Assembly: GCA_014879535.1 (NCBI GenBank)
Contig: JACSRX010000079.1
Span: 1-56,140 of the forward strand
Direction of reading: 5' to 3'
Origin: Chthoniobacterales bacterium
Lineage (GTDB): Bacteria; Verrucomicrobiota; Verrucomicrobiia; Chthoniobacterales; JACTMZ01
Length of the DNA: 56,140 nt
Positions 52,160-56,140 of this stretch are shown in pieces; positions within the stretch are counted from its first letter, which is position 1, and each line of letters starts with the position of its first letter. Under the pieces are notes generated by a model. It did no database searches. It was not told the DNA's origin and was given only the letters and a program-made list of their open reading frames with translations. A program made the position numbers and the translations under genes.

Positions 52160-52396
52160 TTAATTATCCTCCGGTTCATTAAGAATATCACAAATTTCTT
52201 GGACTATTTCGGAAAACTCATAAGGCGGATTGCTTAAATTTTCTGTAAACAATACGGAATCAATCCAAGATTGGGTAGCTTCCGCCTTTGGCGAAGTTTT
52301 ACCGGCTTGGGAAAGTCTTTGATTCAAATACAAAAACAATAGCATTTTTGATGCATAAAAACCATGATCGGCAAAATGTATTTCGGCTTGATCCAT
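52160..52396 (-). CDS. Small phage protein of unknown function
   Basis: This 78-residue, acidic protein is predicted to be helical (MDQAEIHFADHGFYASKMLLFLYL ... EFSEIVQEICDILNEPEDN), with no membrane segment. Its start overlaps the stop of the tail-fibre gene by one base, so it belongs to the same transcript. I recognise no family; tail-fibre chaperones are often small proteins in this position. Confidence 0.6.
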   Translation of the reverse strand: MDQAEIHFADHGFYASKMLLFLYLNQRLSQAGKTSPKAEATQSWIDSVLFTENLSNPPYEFSEIVQEICDILNEPEDN

Positions 52397-53928
52397 TAAA
52401 TTTCTCTGACCTCCACTCTTGATGTTGATTTAAGCACGCTTGCATTCCCGCTGCTGCTTGCTTGCGCCCATTGGAAATTTGCGGTGCCGCCAGTTGCTCC
52501 GGTGCGGATGAATAAATTGGAATATGCATAGCCCTGTTGAGAAGTATTGACGGCAGCACGATTGATTCTAACCAATGTTCCGCTTTCCAAGCGGCATGGC
52601 AAAGCTCCGCCACTGTTTGATTGGTTGACATACGAACCGAAACCATTTTCCGCTGTTGCGGAATAATTCAAACTTGGCAGATTTATCCCCAAAAAATGCC
52701 CTCCGCCCGGATTCGGTGTTTCGATTTGCAAAAAGGCTTCGATTTTATACGTTGTATTGGCAGCAAGGGTAATGCTCATACCGGAAATGTTTGTTGGTGT
52801 TGTATTGCTGCTAACGCTTACGTCTGCCGTTGGTTTCAGGATGATGAAACCAAGATTTGCCAATGTTGCGGCTTTAGCGGCTGCGGCATTTCCATTAATG
52901 TTTGAAAAATTTACCCCTTCGGAACCGTGAAGATGGAGGGAACGGCCTGTGAATCCATCCGTGGCATTAATAGTTTCAGCAAAAAGCCGTGATCCATCGC
53001 CGCCAAGGTCTAATGCGCCGTCAACAATTTCGATACGTTGCCCACGCACGGCATCCCATAATCCCGCAGCTTGCCGCGCAATTAAGCCCCCTTCCCCCGG
53101 TTCTAAATCATTTATTTCAGGGACATTTGCGATATCGTTGTTGTTCATCTTCCACCGCAAACCTTCTGGAGCCAACAAGTTTTGCTCCTCAAAATTAGCC
53201 GAGGCACCAAAGCCTTGCACCCCTGCACCGCTGACCCGGATATCTCCGAACAAAGACGCCTGAAATGCGTCTGCGAATCCTGTAGCCCAATCAAAAGCAC
53301 CATCTTCAACCCTCACAGCCCAATTGCCGATAAGCTCATCCACCAAACCGAAAGAAGCTATTGCCGGTCTGATTACACCCTCCATTGTCGGCCATTCGGT
53401 ATCTTCCGGCCCTGCCTTGGGAATTTCCAAATTTATTGGATCGCTTCCGTCCGGTGCGTGTGTATCGGCATGGGCGGATGGATTGAATGTTTCCGGCTTC
53501 CCGGCCAATGATCCCCAATTAGTCACTTCACCCAAGTTGCCGCTTGGGTTTGCAGTAACCTTTACCGGAATTGCCGAAATTTCATGGACTGTTTCCCTTA
53601 CCGTAATGGTAAGATTCAACACAGCATCTTTTGAAGCCGTATTATAAAGGAAATTCCGCAATAGATTTCCATTCAAAGAAAGGCCAAAATCTTCCGAATT
53701 GCCGGTTGCTTCGGCAAGCTTGGTATCATTGAAGCTGTTGGCCAATTCAAGCGAATAATCCGAAATATCGGCATCCACCAAAACGCCATTTTCAAATATA
53801 CTGAATTTGCCGGAATAGACATTGCCTTCTGTAAGGGCAATATCCCGTAATAATACCTGCGGGTTGTTGTCTCTGACAAATTTGTTAATACTTATGTCAA
53901 TATTGAAATTTTGGGAAATGTTAGCCAT
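52396..53928 (-). CDS. Phage tail fibre / receptor-binding protein
   Basis: This 510-residue protein has an N-terminal baseplate-like domain (MANISQNFNIDISINKFVRDN ... DYSLELAN). The collar motif HADTHAPDGSDPINLE, found in many tail fibres, follows at about residue 153. A repetitive shaft with poorly conserved segments comes next, then a compact C-terminal beta domain (TTYKIEAFLQIETPNPGGGHF ... FQWAQASSSGNASVLKSTSRVEV) resembling phage receptor-binding heads. Neighbouring genes and base composition support a phage origin. The host receptor cannot be inferred. Confidence 0.75.
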   Translation of the reverse strand: MANISQNFNIDISINKFVRDNNPQVLLRDIALTEGNVYSGKFSIFENGVLVDADISDYSLELANSFNDTKLAEATGNSEDFGLSLNGNLLRNFLYNTASKDAVLNLTITVRETVHEISAIPVKVTANPSGNLGEVTNWGSLAGKPETFNPSAHADTHAPDGSDPINLEIPKAGPEDTEWPTMEGVIRPAIASFGLVDELIGNWAVRVEDGAFDWATGFADAFQASLFGDIRVSGAGVQGFGASANFEEQNLLAPEGLRWKMNNNDIANVPEINDLEPGEGGLIARQAAGLWDAVRGQRIEIVDGALDLGGDGSRLFAETINATDGFTGRSLHLHGSEGVNFSNINGNAAAAKAATLANLGFIILKPTADVSVSSNTTPTNISGMSITLAANTTYKIEAFLQIETPNPGGGHFLGINLPSLNYSATAENGFGSYVNQSNSGGALPCRLESGTLVRINRAAVNTSQQGYAYSNLFIRTGATGGTANFQWAQASSSGNASVLKSTSRVEVREI

Positions 53929-53933
53929 TCACC

Positions 53934-54197
53934 TTAAAGGAATCTGTCAATTTTTTGGAATGACCGCCTTATTGCCGCATTCAGGAGGAATCTTGCCACT
54001 ATTCGGGAAAAGAGGATATTTTGCTTGCCTGCCTCTTTCTCCAACCAATCCAATATTATTTCCTTGTGATCTTGGCACCATTGCGGCCCGTAGGCGTCCA
54101 TTGTCGTAGCCATCCAATCACAACGGCAGGCCGAATTTGACTTGATTCCGATTTTGGCCAATATGCCTTTTAAAATGGTTCCGGTTCCCCAATCCAT
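53934..54197 (-). CDS. Small phage protein with paired Cys/Trp motif
   Basis: This 87-residue protein reads GTGTILKGILAKIGIKSNSACRCDWMATTMDAYGPQWCQDHKEIILDWL. The pattern A-C-R-C-x-x-W/K-A ... W-C-x-x-H/N ... I-x-x-W-L recurs in small phage-associated proteins; I know no function for it. It sits between the two tail genes with gaps of 4-5 bases. Confidence 0.6.
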   Translation of the reverse strand: MDWGTGTILKGILAKIGIKSNSACRCDWMATTMDAYGPQWCQDHKEIILDWLEKEAGKQNILFSRIVARFLLNAAIRRSFQKIDRFL

Positions 54198-54201
54198 TGG
54201 A

Positions 54202-54987
54202 TTACAATTCCGGCCCTAAATAGGGGTATCCATTAGGCATATTGTAGGGTTGTATTCCGGTTTCGGGGTCCGGGTCGGCAGGCTCATAATCTTCAATAAG
54301 CGAATATTTAAAAAGCTCCAAGTGATAGACGCCTTCGGTTTCGGGAGCCTCAACGATAAAGGAATCATCCTCTAAGACAATATTGTTAGCATCATGGTTA
54401 AAAGATAAATTGGGGTCCGGTATTGATCCTTCCCACTCAACCGAAAAAACGGAAGATGAGACGCCTTCACCCTCCCAAGGAAGAAACGTTTTTTTAACCC
54501 AAATTTTGATATAGCCGGTAACAGGCGGATAAAAACGGAATCTGTAACGGGATTTCTTTATGCCGTATGTTATACTTGTTTCCCCTGCTCCACTCATCCA
54601 AGCGGCATTTGCTCCTGTTGCTGCCCATTCCAATTCTTCCGGCCATTCGGGATATTCAGTATATGAAATTAACATTGCCGTTGTAAATTCGTCGTCCCAT
54701 TCCTCAGCGGGCATGGGTTCCGGCAAGGGGTAATCATAGGACAACTCTTGTGTGAAACTTTCCTGTTCACAGGATTTTGTTTCCTCATCAAAGGAATATT
54801 CAACTTCCGTTCTTACAACAGGGTTTGGCGATGTTAAAATACGGTAATAGGTAACGGAATGGAGATAATAGCGGCCTGTTTCCATGTTGTAAGAACCGCA
54901 TTTACTTGTTGAAGCATACAAATTTGTTGTTTCAATTTGGATATGTTGCAAAGGCGGGGGCTCGCAGTTGTTACAAATATTTATCAT
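54202..54987 (-). CDS. Phage structural protein, unknown
   Basis: This 261-residue protein starts from the ATG at 54987 (MINICNNCEPPPLQHIQIE). It is acidic and rich in aromatic residues and beta-prone segments (YRFRFYPPVTGYIKIWVKKTFLPW), and carries a CNNC motif at the N terminus. No family is recognised. Position between other tail-region genes suggests a tail or baseplate component. It overlaps neither neighbour (gaps of 4-5 bases). Confidence 0.6.
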   Translation of the reverse strand: MINICNNCEPPPLQHIQIETTNLYASTSKCGSYNMETGRYYLHSVTYYRILTSPNPVVRTEVEYSFDEETKSCEQESFTQELSYDYPLPEPMPAEEWDDEFTTAMLISYTEYPEWPEELEWAATGANAAWMSGAGETSITYGIKKSRYRFRFYPPVTGYIKIWVKKTFLPWEGEGVSSSVFSVEWEGSIPDPNLSFNHDANNIVLEDDSFIVEAPETEGVYHLELFKYSLIEDYEPADPDPETGIQPYNMPNGYPYLGPEL

Positions 54988-54992
54988 TTCAA

Positions 54993-55562
54993 TTAATATT
55001 CGATGGTGGCAAAGCTCCAATTGACTGTATATTGTGCCGGATTACTAAACCAGTTTCGGCAAATAGCGCAATCAATCGGCCCGTATCTTGTGTTAAATAA
55101 AGTCCATTGGCCAGTTTCATCATCTAAACCAACAATGCCAATTTGGACATAAAAAGTATCTTCCGTATTTGTGGTTAAAGAATCGACTATTTCCAGCCAG
55201 CGGGAAGTTACTTGCCCTGTTTCGTCAATGGTAATGCCGCCTTGCAAAACCCCTGTAGCGGGAGACAGTAAATAGGCTGGATCGTCTCCATCCGCAAAGC
55301 CAAGATCAACGCTTGAACCTCCTGCCAAGGTGGAAGGATAAACCCGGATCATTTCATTGCCTTCCTCATTCCGAACAAGAACCATTTCCAAAGGTTTATA
55401 AATTCTTTCGGCAATCCTTTTATTCAATTCCAATACGGTGCCGCCTGTATTACGATGGATTTGATATCCAACACCAGAGCGCAACAATGCCGAATTTACC
55501 AAATCAACCAAACGGTTGTATTTGGCCGGATCAACTTTATTTCCATTAACTTTCAGGTTCAT
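54993..55562 (-). CDS. Phage structural protein, unknown
   Basis: This 189-residue protein starts from MNLKVNGNKVDPAKYNRLVDLVN (ATG at 55562). A conserved-looking core LELNKRIAERIYKPLEMVLVRNEEG and a C-terminal C-A-I-C motif (GPIDCAICRNW) are visible. No recognised family. Probably a tail/baseplate protein from its context. It is followed after 5 bases by the 261-residue gene. Confidence 0.58.
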   Translation of the reverse strand: MNLKVNGNKVDPAKYNRLVDLVNSALLRSGVGYQIHRNTGGTVLELNKRIAERIYKPLEMVLVRNEEGNEMIRVYPSTLAGGSSVDLGFADGDDPAYLLSPATGVLQGGITIDETGQVTSRWLEIVDSLTTNTEDTFYVQIGIVGLDDETGQWTLFNTRYGPIDCAICRNWFSNPAQYTVNWSFATIEY

Positions 55563-55563
55563 A

Positions 55564-56140
55564 TTATGAATAAATATCGCTATTATACCCTTTGGCACTG
55601 TATAGATAAACAGTTTCGCGGGAATAAAGCCCCTCCCCTATCTTTCTTCTGTTACCTCCGATAATAAGCCAATTGTTAGAACCTGAATATCCGCCCCCCG
55701 GCGCTTCCAACTTGCCAACAACGCTATATCTGCTTGCTGGTTCTGTGCTAAAATATTCCGTTTTTGTTACGGTGGTTGAACCAACAATATAACTTGAAAT
55801 TCCGAAATATTCGCTTTCTGGCTTGAATTCCCCTTTGGCACTATCCCAATCATCTTTGAATGTGCTATCCCAATCGGGATGTTGTCTTATATCCAATTCA
55901 ACATAACTGGTTGATTCGTCATAAGTCGTTGTCGGAACGCTTAAATCTCCGTTTCTTGCTTCGGCTATTACCGTTCGTTTCGTGGTCCCTACTCCAAACG
56001 GTTCATCATTTATGCTAATGACTTTCAAGCCATCTATCATCGATCCAACACTTAAAGATGGCAAAGTGTCATAAATCGTTTCAATTTGTTTAGAAACAAG
56101 TTCTTTGGTTTTAGTAACGACTGTTTTTATAGTTTGTGGA
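55564..56140 (-). CDS. Phage protein, N terminus beyond the window
   Basis: The frame stays open to the right edge, so the gene is partial; the visible 191 residues run from QTIKTVVTKTKELVSKQIETI to the stop. Beta-rich, with SNNWLIIGGNRRKIGEGLYSRE near the end. No family recognised. It ends 1 base before the next start, in line with a single phage transcript. Confidence 0.6.
   Translation of the reverse strand, partial: PQTIKTVVTKTKELVSKQIETIYDTLPSLSVGSMIDGLKVISINDEPFGVGTTKRTVIAEARNGDLSVPTTTYDESTSYVELDIRQHPDWDSTFKDDWDSAKGEFKPESEYFGISSYIVGSTTVTKTEYFSTEPASRYSVVGKLEAPGGGYSGSNNWLIIGGNRRKIGEGLYSRETVYLYSAKGYNSDIYS

Larger units (their letters stand above)
51829..56140 (-). mobile_element. Phage tail/lysis module (prophage or prophage remnant, continues beyond the window)
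   Basis: All genes run on the minus strand with overlaps or gaps of a few bases. Base composition is visibly more AT-rich than the GC-rich genes to the left. Tail-fibre and holin-like proteins are recognisable. It starts right after the tRNA-Val gene, a common phage insertion site. Head, portal and integrase genes would lie right of the window. Confidence 0.7.

Noticed and set aside
1-56140. CRISPR array or rRNA operon
   Set aside because: No regularly spaced short repeats and no rRNA-like stretches were seen.

Overview
The window looks like the chromosome of a member of Verrucomicrobiota (GC-rich, Gram-negative). The evidence is several PEP-CTERM sorted proteins (V-P-E-P followed by a membrane segment and R/K tail), orphan pseudopilin-like proteins with the H-X9-DG motif, PATR-type autotransporter repeats, secreted proteins ending in a DPDxDGF-N-E module, and a DUF2341-LamG-ExbB fusion. 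No rRNA or other phylogenetic marker is present, so the phylum call is an inference from gene style.

Region 1 (1-15,621) is a two-partner secretion locus. A POTRA/barrel TpsB transporter overlaps a proton-channel protein (DUF2341-LamG-MotA/TolQ/ExbB, cut by the left edge). An Rrf2-family regulator lies next to them, and a giant 3,752-residue TpsA exoprotein is divergent from it. Region 2 (15,635-19,832) holds an ECF sigma factor translationally coupled to a membrane VWA (YfbK-like) protein with an anti-sigma-like N terminus, then a solute-binding protein gene whose 5' end is out of frame with its ATG, and a small secreted protein of unknown function. Region 3 (19,881-23,806) holds an unknown periplasmic protein and two paralogous secreted proteins, one of them PEP-CTERM sorted. 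A 25-bp dyad (AATAACGAC ... CGTKATT) occurs four times: beside tpsB, in the rrf2/tpsA divergent promoter, and in front of both paralogues. It probably defines a small local regulon.

Region 4 (23,955-30,527, minus strand) is one compact sulfur operon: OprB-type porin, sulfate-binding protein, cysK, second sulfate-binding protein, rhodanese, cysE, and a decayed second cysteine synthase. No ABC permease or ATPase is linked. Its promoter carries a 15-bp dyad (TTAYTGANTCARTAA) placed exactly as in the promoter of the solute-binding gene at 18.3 kb. Region 5 (30,798-33,473) is a pseudopilin plus two choice-of-anchor-M type secreted proteins.

Region 6 (33,829-51,477) is a probable genomic island. 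It is bounded by a 30-bp direct repeat that is the 5' half of a tRNA gene, with an integrase remnant just inside the right repeat. It carries a fructan/sucrose utilisation operon: sugar porter, fructokinase, canonical GH32 fructanase, PEP-CTERM LamG protein, a divergent GH32, and a 1,522-residue triple-LamG GH32. A GntR-LacI hybrid regulator is divergent from the operon. The island also holds an orphan pseudopilin, a small HTH protein with an RNA-polymerase alpha-CTD-like domain, and a PATR/PEP-CTERM protein. The LamG of the PEP-CTERM protein resembles the three LamG units of the large GH32, which suggests a cell-surface fructan-binding and degrading assembly feeding a fructose porter and fructokinase.

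Region 7 (51,728-56,140) is a tRNA-Val(UAC) gene followed by a clearly AT-richer phage tail/holin module on the minus strand that runs off the right edge.
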